A stretch of DNA of 64,000 bases from Rhodospirillaceae bacterium (GCA_009772935.1 WOUR01000028.1:56174-120173); one strand, 5' to 3'. Positions 1 through 8,763 are shown, numbered from the stretch's first letter. Program-made: numbers and translations. The notes: a model not told the origin generated them from the letters alone.

Positions 1-874
1 AGCGCTCGATCAGCCACTGGGCTGCGGGACCGGGTGGGCTGTCGATGCGGTGCAGGACGCGCAGCGGATAGGTCGCCGCCCACCAGTCGGAGAGATCCAG
101 TTCGACCAGGCGACCGGCCTCGATGTCGCCCGCGACCATCGGCGCCGGCATGCTGCCCCAGCCGACGCCGGCCAGCAGCAGCGCATGCTTGGCGCCGAGA
201 TCGGCCAGCCGCCAGGTCTTGGGGCCGATCACGCCGAAATCCTGACCTTCGGTCAGCTTCGAACGATCGCTGAGGACGAGCTGGATATGCTCGCGTGCCG
301 CCCCTCGCGCCTGCCCGCCGAGCCGCGCCAGCGGATGGAAGGGTGCGGCGACCGGGACGAGCCGGACGCCGCCGATGGCGATGCTCTCGGTGCCGTCGGC
401 CGCCACGTTCGGACCACTGACGCCCATGGTCGCCGTGCCGTCAAGAACGAGCTGCGTGACGGCACCCAGGGTTTCGACATGGAGCCGCAGCTGCACGGTC
501 GGAAACGTCGTCTGGAAGGCCTGCAGGGCGTCGACGAGGCGGGCGGTCGGCAGCATCACGTCGACGGCGAGCGAGACCTCGGCTTCCAGCCCTTCGAGCA
601 GTCCCTTCACTTTGGCGCGCAGCATGTCGACGCCATGGGTCACGGCGCGGGCTTCGGCCAGCACCGCCCGGCCCGCCTGGGTGAGCTGGGGTTTGCGGGT
701 GGCAACCCGGTCGAACAGGGGCAGGCCGAGTTGGGCCTCGAGATTGTCGATGGCGTAGGTGATTGCCGAGGTCGCGCGGTTGAGGCGTCGGGCGGCGGCG
801 GCAAAGCTGCCCGCATCGACCACGGTGAGCAGGACCTGAAGCTGGGCGAAGGAGGGGGTGCCGGGTGACGACAT
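1..874 (-). CDS. LysR-family transcriptional regulator (C-terminus cut by window edge)
   Basis: DNA-binding regulator, 291 residues visible. Reading the minus strand from the ATG at 874 gives an N-terminal winged helix-turn-helix (about residues 8-66, with SFAAAARRLNRATSAITYAI and LGLPLFDR, the classical LysR pattern) followed by the start of the effector-binding domain (from about residue 95). The frame stays open to base 1, so the last few residues lie outside. It is divergent from the pirin and wrbA genes and a perfect 9-bp inverted repeat lies in the shared promoter region, so it probably controls itself and the pirin-wrbA pair. That link is inferred from position; LysR next to pirin/quinone-reductase genes is a common proteobacterial arrangement. 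The inducer is unknown. Confidence 0.93.
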   Translation of the reverse strand, partial: MSSPGTPSFAQLQVLLTVVDAGSFAAAARRLNRATSAITYAIDNLEAQLGLPLFDRVATRKPQLTQAGRAVLAEARAVTHGVDMLRAKVKGLLEGLEAEVSLAVDVMLPTARLVDALQAFQTTFPTVQLRLHVETLGAVTQLVLDGTATMGVSGPNVAADGTESIAIGGVRLVPVAAPFHPLARLGGQARGAAREHIQLVLSDRSKLTEGQDFGVIGPKTWRLADLGAKHALLLAGVGWGSMPAPMVAGDIEAGRLVELDLSDWWAATYPLRVLHRIDSPPGPAAQWLIER

Positions 875-880
875 TTCTAA

Positions 881-905
881 AATACTGAAAAGATAATTCA
901 GTATT
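881..905. promoter_or_regulatory. Candidate LysR operator between the LysR and pirin genes
   Basis: AATACTGAA (881-889), a 7-base spacer AAGATAA, then TTCAGTATT (897-905) form a perfect 9-bp inverted repeat in an AT-rich island. It starts 7 bases upstream of the LysR start and lies 60 bases before the pirin start, the usual place for a LysR box. Binding by this LysR protein is inferred. Confidence 0.65.
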
Positions 906-965
906 ATACGGATTTTCGGCCCAAAGGGCACTCTCTACATAGCCGTCACAGCCACGGAGGCGGCC

Positions 966-1835
966 ATGAACAGCAGCAATCGCCAGCTCATTTCCATCCA
1001 TGAGGCATTCCGGACCCTCGAAGGCGACGGGTTCGAAGTGCGCCGCGCCATTCCGTCGAACGCCTACGAGGCGATCGGGCCGTTCATCTTCCTCGATCAG
1101 TTCGGTCCGATCGACGTCCGGCCGGGCGAGGCCAAGGGCGCGTCGGCGCATCCGCATGCCGGCATCGAGACGCTGACCCTGTTGCTGGAAGGCAGCCAGA
1201 CCCACAAGGACAGTCTCGGCAATGTCAGCAGCATGCGGCCGGGCGAGGTCCAGTGGATGCGTGCCGGCCGCGGTGTGGTCCACGACGAGAGCCCGGACGA
1301 GCAGCTTCGTCGCGAGGGCGGTCATGTCCACGGCGTCCAGCTCTGGATCAACATGCCCAAGGGCTCGAAGCATGCGGCGCCGGCCTATCGACATGTGACG
1401 GCGTCGGAGATTCCCACTCTTGTCGCTGATGAAGGGCGTGTGCTGCTGCGGGTCGTGGCTGGCGTCGTCGGCGACCTCACAGGGCCGATCGCGACCTCGG
1501 GCAATCCCTTCGTCGTCCACGCTTCCCTGAAGGCCGGCGCCAACGTCGATCTGCCGGTGGGGAGCGCGGCCGAACTCGGAGTCTACGTGATGGTGGGCGC
1601 CGCCCTCATCGAAGGCGACGGCCGGCGGATCGAGGCGGGTCAGCTCGCGCGACTGACTGCAGGTGAGTCTCTCGAGGTCGTGGCCGCCGTAGACAGTGAG
1701 GTCCTGCTGGTCGGCGGCGATCCCCTCGACGCGCCGATCCTGCGTCACGGTCCCTTCGTGATGAATTCGATCGACGAACTCGAACGCGCGGTCCGCGACT
1801 ACCACGCCGGCCGCATGGGCCAGGTCCCCGCCTGA
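966..1835 (+). CDS. Pirin family protein
   Basis: Bicupin of the pirin family, 289 aa, the usual length. The N-terminal cupin carries the metal site: His62 and His64 in HPHAG, His106 and Glu108 in VHDE, matching the two-His/His-x-Glu Fe(II) ligands of known pirins. Some bacterial pirins have quercetinase-like dioxygenase activity; the substrate here cannot be read. A GGAGG Shine-Dalgarno sequence precedes the ATG. wrbA follows 51 bases downstream on the same strand, suggesting a two-gene oxidative or quinone stress operon driven by the divergent LysR protein. Confidence 0.93.
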   Translation: MNSSNRQLISIHEAFRTLEGDGFEVRRAIPSNAYEAIGPFIFLDQFGPIDVRPGEAKGASAHPHAGIETLTLLLEGSQTHKDSLGNVSSMRPGEVQWMRAGRGVVHDESPDEQLRREGGHVHGVQLWINMPKGSKHAAPAYRHVTASEIPTLVADEGRVLLRVVAGVVGDLTGPIATSGNPFVVHASLKAGANVDLPVGSAAELGVYVMVGAALIEGDGRRIEAGQLARLTAGESLEVVAAVDSEVLLVGGDPLDAPILRHGPFVMNSIDELERAVRDYHAGRMGQVPA

Positions 1836-1886
1836 CGCTTCTCTTCCCCTCATCCCTTCAACCCCAACCGACAAACGGAGACTGAA

Positions 1887-2486
1887 ATGACCAAGGTTCT
1901 CGTTCTCTACTATTCGACCTACGGCCACATCGAGACGATGGCGGAGGCGGTTGCTGCCGGCGCCCGCGAGGCCGGCGCACAGGTCGACATCAAGCGTGTT
2001 CCCGAGACCGTGCCGGAAGCGGTGGCCAAGGCCTCGCACTTCAAGCTCGACCAGAAGGCGCCGATCGCCAAGGTCGAGGACCTGGCCGACTACGACGCGG
2101 TGATCGTCGGCACCGGCACGCGCTTCGGCCGCATGTCCTCGCAGATGGCGAGCTTCCTCGACCAGGCGGGTGGCCTGTGGGCCAAGGGTGCCCTGAACGG
2201 CAAGGTGGGCGGCGCCTTCACCTCGACGGCGACCCAGCATGGCGGCCAGGAGACGACGCTCTTCTCCATCATCACCAACCTGCTGCACTTCGGCATGGTA
2301 GTGGTCGGCCTCGACTATGGCCACGCCGGCCAGATGACGCTCGACGAGATCACCGGCGGCAGCCCCTATGGCGCCACCACGATCGCCGGCGGCACGGGTC
2401 AGCGCCAGCCGTCTGAGAACGAACTGGCCGGCGCCCGCTACCAGGGCCGCAAGGTCGCGGAAACGGCGAAGAAGCTTGCCGCCTGA
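1887..2486 (+). CDS. wrbA: NAD(P)H:quinone oxidoreductase, type IV (WrbA)
   Basis: FMN-dependent flavodoxin-like enzyme that reduces quinones by two electrons, avoiding semiquinone radicals; cytoplasmic tetramer in the family. 199 aa, typical length. The FMN phosphate loop is [12 protein letters not shown] near residues 8-19, with GTGTRFGRM near residue 72 and the conserved C-terminal [16 protein letters not shown] ribosome site precedes the ATG. It follows pirin in the same direction. Its last 49 bases overlap the end of the convergent MFS gene in another frame. Confidence 0.95.
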   Translation: MTKVLVLYYSTYGHIETMAEAVAAGAREAGAQVDIKRVPETVPEAVAKASHFKLDQKAPIAKVEDLADYDAVIVGTGTRFGRMSSQMASFLDQAGGLWAKGALNGKVGGAFTSTATQHGGQETTLFSIITNLLHFGMVVVGLDYGHAGQMTLDEITGGSPYGATTIAGGTGQRQPSENELAGARYQGRKVAETAKKLAA

Positions 2487-3976
2487 TCACTCGACGATCG
2501 GTTCTCGAACACCGGCGTCGCGTCCCGCGACGCCGGGGCAGCCAGGCCCGCCAGGAGAAGGATGACGTCCCGGCTCGCGGTGACGAGTGATTCCACGGAA
2601 ATGTTGAGCGTACTGCCGGTGCTCCCGCCCAGAGACAGTGCCAGAAGGGTCGAGGCGCCGGCGATGCCGGTGCTCATCCCGAGCATGCGCATGACATTCA
2701 GGACGCTTCCCGCCTGGCCGGTCTCGTCGGCGGGCGCGGTGGACATGATGGCGCTGCTGTTGGGCGAAATGAACAGGCCTTGCCCGACGCCGATCACCCC
2801 GAGTGACAGGGTCACCAGCCATAGATTCGCAGGGACTCCGTCGAGAACGAAATAGAGAATCGTGAGGCCTGCAATGCAAATCAGCATGCCGAGGCAGGTC
2901 GGCAGTCGGGCGCCGAGCCGGTCGTAGAGCATGCCGCCCACGGGCGCGAGCAGTCCCAGCATCACCGGCAGGATCGACAGGCGGAGACCCGCGGCGAGGG
3001 CCGTATCCTGATAGATGCGGACCAGCGCGAAGGGGACGAGGAAGAACACCCCGAACAGCGTGGCGTAGGACACGAAGTTCGCCAGGTTGCCGAGGAGGAA
3101 GGCGGGCTTGGCGAGCAGCATGAGGTCGAGCAGCGGCGCCGACATGCGATGCTCTGTGCGCACGAACAGGAAGGCACAGGCGATGCCGACCAGAAGACAG
3201 GCGATCAGGATGGGCGAGGTCGGTCCGAGCGCATGCAACTCGTTCAGCAACGCCACCAAGCCCGTCACCGCCGGCGCGATCAGGATCGCACCGCGCCAGT
3301 CGAAGCGCTCGTGCTTGGATGTGCTGCCTGTCTGGGGAAGGACGAACCAACCTAGAATTGCGCCCGCGATTCCGAGCGGCACGTTGATCCAGAACGCCCA
3401 CTGCCAGCCCAACGTGTCGAGGATGAAGCCGCCGATCGCCGGCCCCGCGCCGAGGCCGACGGCCTGTGCCGCCGACTGAAGCCCGAGGCCGCGGCCGCGT
3501 TCCTCGGGCCTCATGATCATCACGACGATGGCGACGCTGTTGGAGGTGATCAGCGCGCCACCGATTGCCTGCAGGACGCGGAAGAAGACCAGCCACGGCA
3601 GGGTCGTCGCATAGCCGCACAGGGCTGAGCCCGCGATGAACAGCAGGAACCCTGCGGTGTAGAGCAGCTTGCGGCCGAACATGTCCGACAGCCGCCCGAA
3701 GATCGGCATGAACGATGCGAGCGCGAGCAAGTAGGCGACGGCGACCCAGCTCACGCTGCTGAGGCGGGCGCCGAACTCGACCTCGAGTCGAGGCAGAAGC
3801 ACCTGTGTCATGCTGGCGTCGACCTGCCCCATGACGGCGCCGATGCAGACCGTGCCGACGACGAACCAGCGATACGAGGACAGACGCGCGACGGCCGGCA
3901 GGGGCGGCGGCTCCTGGCCTTCGAGAGCGGCCGCCTTCAGGGCACGGAACGACAGGGGACCGGGAGGCGCCGACAT
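2438..3976 (-). CDS. MFS transporter, DHA2 (EmrB/QacA-type) drug exporter
   Basis: Inner-membrane proton-driven exporter, 512 aa, the 14-helix size class. The first helices read [21 protein letters not shown] and the loop-2 MFS motif is [10 protein letters not shown]; motif C-like [10 protein letters not shown] follows. The ATG at 3976 shares one base with the TGA of the upstream MBL-fold gene (TGATG), implying translational coupling, so I reject the upstream in-frame extension. The substrate is unknown; coupling to an MBL-fold gene suggests export or detoxification of a related compound. Confidence 0.9.
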   Translation of the reverse strand: MSAPPGPLSFRALKAAALEGQEPPPLPAVARLSSYRWFVVGTVCIGAVMGQVDASMTQVLLPRLEVEFGARLSSVSWVAVAYLLALASFMPIFGRLSDMFGRKLLYTAGFLLFIAGSALCGYATTLPWLVFFRVLQAIGGALITSNSVAIVVMIMRPEERGRGLGLQSAAQAVGLGAGPAIGGFILDTLGWQWAFWINVPLGIAGAILGWFVLPQTGSTSKHERFDWRGAILIAPAVTGLVALLNELHALGPTSPILIACLLVGIACAFLFVRTEHRMSAPLLDLMLLAKPAFLLGNLANFVSYATLFGVFFLVPFALVRIYQDTALAAGLRLSILPVMLGLLAPVGGMLYDRLGARLPTCLGMLICIAGLTILYFVLDGVPANLWLVTLSLGVIGVGQGLFISPNSSAIMSTAPADETGQAGSVLNVMRMLGMSTGIAGASTLLALSLGGSTGSTLNISVESLVTASRDVILLLAGLAAPASRDATPVFENRSSSDQAASFFAVSATLRPW

Positions 3977-5022
3977 CACCAGGTCGGCTTTGTTTCGAAC
4001 GTCGTCGGCGGCTTGGTCTCGCGCGCCGGCGGCGGCACGGTGCCATCGAATGTATAGGTCGTGCCGACGGCCGACTGGCTGACGCGATCGCCGTAGGAAT
4101 TGGCCAGGGCATGCAACGCCCGCCATCCGGTGCAGTGGCCGGTGATGATGTAGCCGATGTCGAAGGGGCCGAGGGCTTCGACCGTCTGCGGAATGAGCCG
4201 CTCCATCACGCCGCCGAGATGCAGGCCGCCCATGACGGCGTGAATCGGGATGTCGGGGAACAATCGCTTCGCCTCGGTGCAGACGTTGACGATGCCGGCG
4301 TGCGAGCAGGCGCTGAACACCACGAGGCCGAGATCGCGCACGTTCACGATCAGCATTCGCTCATCCATCAGGAGCGGATCTGGCCGCCATTCCTCCGAAT
4401 TGTCCTTGCGGCACAGATGGTCCTCGCGGCCCTTCTCGAAGGCGCTGAGCCGGGGAATCTCGCCGCTGTAATAGAAGTGGCCGTCGAGCAGGGTGCGCGC
4501 CTGGCCGTCGTTGACGACGCGTGCGCCCTGCGCCTCCATCTGCGCAGGCGTGGGGACACGGGCGGCCGGGAAGATCGTGCCGTCCTGCAGCAACACGCCA
4601 CGCTCGTTGAACATGCCGGGATTGACGTGGACCGTCACGCTGCCCAGGGCGCGGCGCCTGGCGATGGCGTCGAGCGCCGCCGGCAGGGCACCCATGTGAT
4701 CCCAGTGGCCGTGGGTGACGGCGATCTCCTCGACCTCGCCCAGGTCGATCGCCATGTTGTGGCAGTTGCGGAGGAAGGCCGGGCCCTCGGTGCCGGTGTC
4801 GAACAGCAGCGTGTGTTGCGTCGCTCCGATCCTCGTCCTGAGGCGTAGGCCGTAGCCGAGGTTGGCGACCAGCAGCGTCTCGCCGGAGATTTCCTTGGCA
4901 CCCGCTTTCAGGATGTTGGCCATCTCCGACACGGCGAATGCCGGCTTGCTGGCATAGGTGTCGCTCATGTTGTCGGTGATGACATCGACGATCAGCGAAT
5001 CGACGGCGGCGAGGTCGGACAT
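3976..5022 (-). CDS. MBL-fold metallohydrolase
   Basis: Metallo-beta-lactamase-fold enzyme, 348 aa. The signature THGHWDH gives metal ligands His104, His106, Asp108 and His109; further His ligands are plausible at CSHAG (His241) and TGHCTG (His296). SGEIPR near residues 187-191 and the overall layout resemble the archaeal dihydropterin ribofuranosyl-aminobenzene phosphate synthase (DHPS-like) group of the MBL superfamily. Real substrate unknown. It overlaps the downstream exporter by one base and starts 18 bases before window base 5040, where the acetyltransferase gene ends, so the acetyltransferase, this gene and the exporter may be co-transcribed. Confidence 0.9.
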   Translation of the reverse strand: MSDLAAVDSLIVDVITDNMSDTYASKPAFAVSEMANILKAGAKEISGETLLVANLGYGLRLRTRIGATQHTLLFDTGTEGPAFLRNCHNMAIDLGEVEEIAVTHGHWDHMGALPAALDAIARRRALGSVTVHVNPGMFNERGVLLQDGTIFPAARVPTPAQMEAQGARVVNDGQARTLLDGHFYYSGEIPRLSAFEKGREDHLCRKDNSEEWRPDPLLMDERMLIVNVRDLGLVVFSACSHAGIVNVCTEAKRLFPDIPIHAVMGGLHLGGVMERLIPQTVEALGPFDIGYIITGHCTGWRALHALANSYGDRVSQSAVGTTYTFDGTVPPPARETKPPTTFETKPTW

Positions 5023-5039
5023 GGGCGAAGTCTCCTGTG

Positions 5040-5531
5040 TCAGAGTGCCGAAACGAGGGGACGGGCGAGATAGCGGACGGTCTTGGCGCCGCCATGGATG
5101 GACGCATGTCCGACCTCGACGAAGCCGAAGGCCGCATGAAACGCATCGGAGGCCGGATTGGGCGGATCGGAGTTTACTTCGCAGACGACGCGGTCATGGC
5201 CTGCGTCCTTGGCGACGCGAAGCAGGTCCTCGTACAGGCGGCTCGCCAGACCGCGCTTGCGCATCGCCGGGGCGACGACGATGCGATCGACGTAGACGAA
5301 GCGGCGATGACGCTCGCGGAACCAGAGGTAATTCGGACTGTCGTAGTCTGCGTCCTGGTCGAAGGCCATGAGGAAGGCGGCGACGTTGCCGGCGCGGCGG
5401 ACGTAGAAGGCCTGGCCGAGAAGATGTCGCAGCTGCGCGGCGTCGAGCCACGAGAGTTCGACGGCATGATCGTTGTTGAGGGCGAGGAGGGCGGCCTCGT
5501 CGCCGGCGGAAACGCTGGCCGGGTCGGTCAG
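5040..5531 (-). CDS. GNAT-family N-acetyltransferase, probable CTG start
   Basis: Acetyl-CoA-dependent acetyltransferase, about 163 aa. The acetyl-CoA-binding motif A is visible as VDRIVVAPAMRKRGLASRLY, followed by motif B-like NPASDAFHAAFGFVEVG. No ATG or GTG lies near the natural N-terminus. A CTG at 5531 overlaps the TGA of the upstream hydrolase as CTGA and has AAGGAG (5540-5545 on the minus strand) 8 bases before it, so I take CTG as the start. The longer frame up to 5870 lies inside the hydrolase gene and is not credible. Substrate unknown. Confidence 0.85.
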   Translation of the reverse strand: MTDPASVSAGDEAALLALNNDHAVELSWLDAAQLRHLLGQAFYVRRAGNVAAFLMAFDQDADYDSPNYLWFRERHRRFVYVDRIVVAPAMRKRGLASRLYEDLLRVAKDAGHDRVVCEVNSDPPNPASDAFHAAFGFVEVGHASIHGGAKTVRYLARPLVSAL

Positions 5532-6670
5532 GCGTTCGTCTCCTTCAGGAATTTGATCAGAAGGCGGCTCACCTCCGCCGCCTGCTCCTGTTGCACCCAG
5601 TGGCCGGCGCCTTCGACCATGTGGATTTCTCTCATGTTCGTGCAGGCGCTTTTCTGCATCTTCTCCAGCGCGCCGGGAGACTGGTAATTGCCCCAGTCGC
5701 TCTTGCCGGAGATGAAGGTCGAGGGCTGGTCGATGGTGCGGCCGGTGAAGATCTCGAGTTCCGGCGTCACGCGGCCGCTGGTGCGGGCGCGATACCAGTT
5801 GAGGCCACCCTGGAAGCCGGTGCGCTCGTATTCGCCAGCATAGACCGCGAGTTCCTCGTCGGTCAGCCACCTGGCGGCCGCGATCTCCTCGGCGGTCGGC
5901 ATCTGCTTGGCGACGGTCTCGGCCATGCCTTGGGCAAGATCCATGATGTAGTAGGTCGGCATCTTCGCCAGTTCCTCGGCGGTCCAGCCCTTCAACTCGT
6001 AGGGCTTGTTCGCCTTCCAGTCGGCGCTCTTGTAGTGATAATAGGCGCGCAGGAAATTGTGCAGGCCCTGCCTAGGGTGCCACTGCTCCTCGTTGGCTTC
6101 GCGCGTCGACTGGTACCACTGGTAGTGCTTGCGTGGGCGCGGCAGCGCCGCCAGCGCGGCGTGCACATCCGGTGCCTTGGGCGACGCCGGCTTGCCGGCG
6201 GTGTCGAAGGGCACGGCAGAGGGGCCCGGGAAGGGCGCGCTCATCAGCACCATGCGCTTGAAGATGTCGGGCCGCACCAGCGAGGCGTAGGAGGCGGCCG
6301 AGGAGCCGAAATCGTGGCCGACCGCGGCCTCCGCCGTGCGATGGCCCAGCGCATAGAGCACGCCGATCGCGTCCCGCAGCAGGTTGGTGAATCGGAAGCC
6401 GATCTGGTCGGCATCGAAGTCGGCGCTCCAGCCCGTCGTGCGGCCGTAGCCGCGCAGGTCGGGCGCGATGGCGTGAAAGCCCGCTTCGGCCAGTGCCGGC
6501 ATCACCTTGCGCCAACTGTAGGCGATCTCGGGAAAGCCGTGGAACAGCATCACGGCCGGTGCCTTCCGGTCGAAGCCGGCTTCGAGCACATGAATGTCGA
6601 GGCCGTTGATGCCGGGAAGGATGCGGGCGCGAATGCCGGCGGGGAGGACGGAAGCGGGAAGCGGTTGCAT
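5528..6670 (-). CDS. Alpha/beta hydrolase, epoxide-hydrolase type
   Basis: Serine/aspartate hydrolase-fold enzyme, 380 aa. HGFP (44-47) is the oxyanion-hole motif of epoxide hydrolases and VGHDFGSS places an Asp nucleophile at residue 120, typical of epoxide hydrolases and haloalkane dehalogenases. A cap domain with paired Tyr-rich segments (YYHYKSADW) follows and the catalytic His is likely in GAGHWVQQE near the C-terminus. The substrate is unknown. It is followed by the GNAT gene with a 4-base overlap, which suggests one transcript. Confidence 0.9.
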   Translation of the reverse strand: MQPLPASVLPAGIRARILPGINGLDIHVLEAGFDRKAPAVMLFHGFPEIAYSWRKVMPALAEAGFHAIAPDLRGYGRTTGWSADFDADQIGFRFTNLLRDAIGVLYALGHRTAEAAVGHDFGSSAASYASLVRPDIFKRMVLMSAPFPGPSAVPFDTAGKPASPKAPDVHAALAALPRPRKHYQWYQSTREANEEQWHPRQGLHNFLRAYYHYKSADWKANKPYELKGWTAEELAKMPTYYIMDLAQGMAETVAKQMPTAEEIAAARWLTDEELAVYAGEYERTGFQGGLNWYRARTSGRVTPELEIFTGRTIDQPSTFISGKSDWGNYQSPGALEKMQKSACTNMREIHMVEGAGHWVQQEQAAEVSRLLIKFLKETNA

Positions 6671-6946
6671 GGATCGAGCCTATGCCGACCGCGATCAAAA
6701 TGGCAGATCGGTCTTCGCCATCGTTTGGCAAATGATCCGCTGTGCGATCATGGAGGGAAGGATGCAGCAACAGATTTCGGTGATCACGCGTGATTCACGA
6801 CGGGCAGGCAGCACTCCGGGAGCCTTCAGCCTCGCACATAGCGTTTTGACCAGGGACGCCGTCCAGCCGCATCTTGACCAACCCGTATCGGTCGGGGGCA
6901 ATCGGCTGCGGCCAGCCGATGCGCCGCCCCATGACGGCATTCGTGG

Positions 6947-7237
6947 TCATATAGCAGACCGCGACGGTCGCGCCTGGGAGAGCGCGTGGAACCCTTCCTC
7001 GCCGAGCGATGCGGTGGGCCATGTCACCTTCGGCATTTGACCGGTGCGGTCATAGGCGTCTGCGACACGCTCGACGCACGACTCGAAGGCGGTCGACCTC
7101 GGCTTCAGGCCCTGTTCGAGGCAAGCCTTCTCGGCGACCGCCAAAGCGTGACCCGAACGCGCCTGCGCTTCCGACGCGAAGACCGCTACTGCTGCGGCGG
7201 CAGCTAAGGCGATGAAAATCGTGTTCAGGCGATTCAT
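6947..7237 (-). CDS. Small exported protein with C-x3-G-x7-F-x2-C motif
   Basis: 96 aa protein of unknown function. The N-terminus is a signal peptide (NRLNTIFIALAAAAAVAVFA, cleavage probably after AQA). The mature part has CLEQGLKPRSTAFESCVERV, in which two Cys are 15 residues apart. The same spacing occurs twice in the protein at 8255-8638, so the two are related and may form disulfides in the periplasm. GGAGG sits five bases before the ATG at 7237, which favours that ATG over the preceding GTG. It lies divergent from the ArsR gene, upstream of the ArsR operator-like dyad. I do not recognise a named family. Confidence 0.7.
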   Translation of the reverse strand: MNRLNTIFIALAAAAAVAVFASEAQARSGHALAVAEKACLEQGLKPRSTAFESCVERVADAYDRTGQMPKVTWPTASLGEEGFHALSQARPSRSAI

Positions 7238-7305
7238 CACATCCTCCGTTGCTGTTCAGGAAACGTCGGCGGCCCACGGATAGTTGCCGCAAATGGCGTA
7301 GAAAA

Positions 7306-7325
7306 ATTCAACTATCTGGTTGAAT
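7306..7325. promoter_or_regulatory. Candidate ArsR operator
   Basis: ATTCAAC (7306-7312), TATCTG, GTTGAAT (7319-7325) form a perfect 7-bp inverted repeat just upstream of the ArsR gene; another half-site GTTGAAT occurs at 7359-7365. ArsR repressors bind such short dyads over their own promoters. That this ArsR protein binds here is inferred. Confidence 0.6.
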
Positions 7326-7343
7326 GAATGCGTCGACCTCCCT

Positions 7344-7706
7344 ATGCTAAACAATATGGTTGAATTATCTGCGCCCGAGCTGGACCGGGTTTTTCACGCC
7401 CTGGCCGATCCCACACGCCGCGGGATGCTGAGGCAACTGGCTGCTGGGGAACGCAGCGTCGGTGAACTCGCCGAGCCGTTCGACATGTCCTTTGCTGCCG
7501 CCGCCAAGCACGTAAAGGTCCTCGAGAGCGCCGGCCTCCTGAAGCGCACCATCGTGGGGCGAACCCACCGCTGCCGCATCGAGGCGGCGCCGCTGGCGGA
7601 AGCCGACCGTTGGATCGCCTACTACCAGCGCTTCTGGAACCACCATCTCGACGGCCTCGAGACCGCGCTGCTGCGCCATAACCAGACCAAGAGGAGCCGC
7701 CGATGA
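7344..7706 (+). CDS. ArsR-family transcriptional repressor
   Basis: Small winged-helix regulator, 120 aa from the ATG at 7344. LDRVFHALADPTRRGMLRQL and the recognition region FDMSFAAAAKHVKVLESAGL are the classical ArsR helices; no metal-binding CxC is visible, so it is not an evident metal sensor. A TTG at 7320 and ATG at 7356 are alternative starts. Its stop overlaps the next gene's ATG (ATGA). ArsR plus SRPBCC/AHSA1 pairs are common in actinobacteria and alphaproteobacteria, where the repressor controls its partner. Confidence 0.92.
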   Translation: MLNNMVELSAPELDRVFHALADPTRRGMLRQLAAGERSVGELAEPFDMSFAAAAKHVKVLESAGLLKRTIVGRTHRCRIEAAPLAEADRWIAYYQRFWNHHLDGLETALLRHNQTKRSRR

Positions 7707-8251
7707 ACAGCGCCGGAACGAACTATGGGCGCCAGGTCGCACCTGCCGAGATACGCTTCGAGCGCCTGCTCCCCGGTCCGATGGAAACAGTGTGGCAGTT
7801 CCTCGTCGATTCGGAAAAGCGCGGCCAGTGGCTCGCCAGCGGGCCTATGGAATTGAAGGTCGGCGGTACCGTCGAGCTTCGGTTCCGGCATCGCGACCTG
7901 TCGCCCCACCAGGCGCCACCGCCCGCGCACTACAGGGAGATGGATGCAAAGGGCCATGTCGCCCAGGAGCGTATCCTTCGCATTGAACCGCCACGACTGC
8001 TGTCGATCTCCTGGGCGGATTCGGACGTAACCTTCGAATTGTTCCCGGTGGACGACAAGGTCCGCCTCGTGCTGACCCACCGTCGCCTGTCCGATCGCGC
8101 GTCGATGGTCCAGACGTCGGGAGGCTGGCACACGCATCTCGATATTCTCGTCGAGCGCGCCCATGGTCGAACACCGCCGGCCTTCTGGACGGTATTCGGA
8201 AACATCGAAAGCGAATACGAAACGCTTTATCCCAAGCGTGACGATCTCTGA
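7703..8251 (+). CDS. SRPBCC (START/AHSA1-like) domain protein
   Basis: 182 aa protein with a hydrophobic-ligand-binding helix-grip fold. ERLLPGPMETVWQFLVDSEKRGQWL is the opening AHSA1 pattern and the central PPRLLSISWADSDVTFEL and closing GGWHTHLDILVERAHG strands and helix fit the family. The ligand is unknown. It is translationally coupled to the ArsR gene through a 4-base overlap, so the pair forms a self-regulated operon. It ends three bases before the convergent small-protein gene. Confidence 0.9.
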   Translation: MNSAGTNYGRQVAPAEIRFERLLPGPMETVWQFLVDSEKRGQWLASGPMELKVGGTVELRFRHRDLSPHQAPPPAHYREMDAKGHVAQERILRIEPPRLLSISWADSDVTFELFPVDDKVRLVLTHRRLSDRASMVQTSGGWHTHLDILVERAHGRTPPAFWTVFGNIESEYETLYPKRDDL

Positions 8252-8254
8252 CGT

Positions 8255-8638
8255 TTACTGGTGAGCGATCTCCCGATCGTACTGGGGTTCGTCGGTAAAG
8301 ACGAGCAACCGCCGGGCATGGGCTTCGCGCTCCATGCAACTCTTGTAGCCCGACGTAGCCGGCGACAGACCGTACTCGAGGCAGGAGTCGCGCGCGTCGG
8401 CGGTTACCCTCGCCATCGTATAGGCTATCTCGGGCTTGCCCCACTCCAGGGCTCGCGTGGCTTGCGACACGCAATACTCGTAGCCTTCCGTCTGCCGGGT
8501 GATGCCCTGCTCGCGGCAGATGCGCTCCGCCTGGCTCTGGGCGGAAGCAGGAGGGACGGGTGGCGCGAAAACCACGATCCCCGCCATCAGGAACACGCTT
8601 CCCAGCGCCAGACCGGCATTGAGCTGGTTGCGGGTCAT
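8255..8638 (-). CDS. Small exported protein with two C-x3-G-x7-Y-x2-C motifs
   Basis: 127 aa protein of unknown function. A signal peptide (GLALGSVFLMAGIVVFA, cleavage near ASA) is followed by two copies of a Cys motif: CREQGITRQTEGYEYC and CLEYGLSPATSGYKSC, each with 14 residues between the cysteines. The protein at 6947-7237 has one copy of the same motif, so they are paralogues. GGGAG lies 7 bases before the ATG at 8638; longer in-frame extension overlaps the dehydrogenase gene and is rejected. It could be a periplasmic disulfide-stabilised repeat protein. Function not recognised. Confidence 0.72.
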   Translation of the reverse strand: MTRNQLNAGLALGSVFLMAGIVVFAPPVPPASAQSQAERICREQGITRQTEGYEYCVSQATRALEWGKPEIAYTMARVTADARDSCLEYGLSPATSGYKSCMEREAHARRLLVFTDEPQYDREIAHQ

Positions 8639-8763
8639 TGTTCGGCTCCCGTTGAGTTGGTTGCGTTCAGGTACTGGACAAACGCCCTGAATCGCCAAGG
8701 GGTTGCTGATACAAACGATACAATCGTCTGCACGTGCCCTTTTCCCGCCTCGGTCGGGCGTCG

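Noticed and set aside
6671..7022. Possible small genes in the 276-base gap after the epoxide-hydrolase start, on the minus strand from 7022 and on the plus strand from 6762
   Set aside because: The plus ATG has a good ribosome site but the protein has no domain and overlaps the small exported protein gene; the minus frame has weak ribosome context. Neither can be supported.
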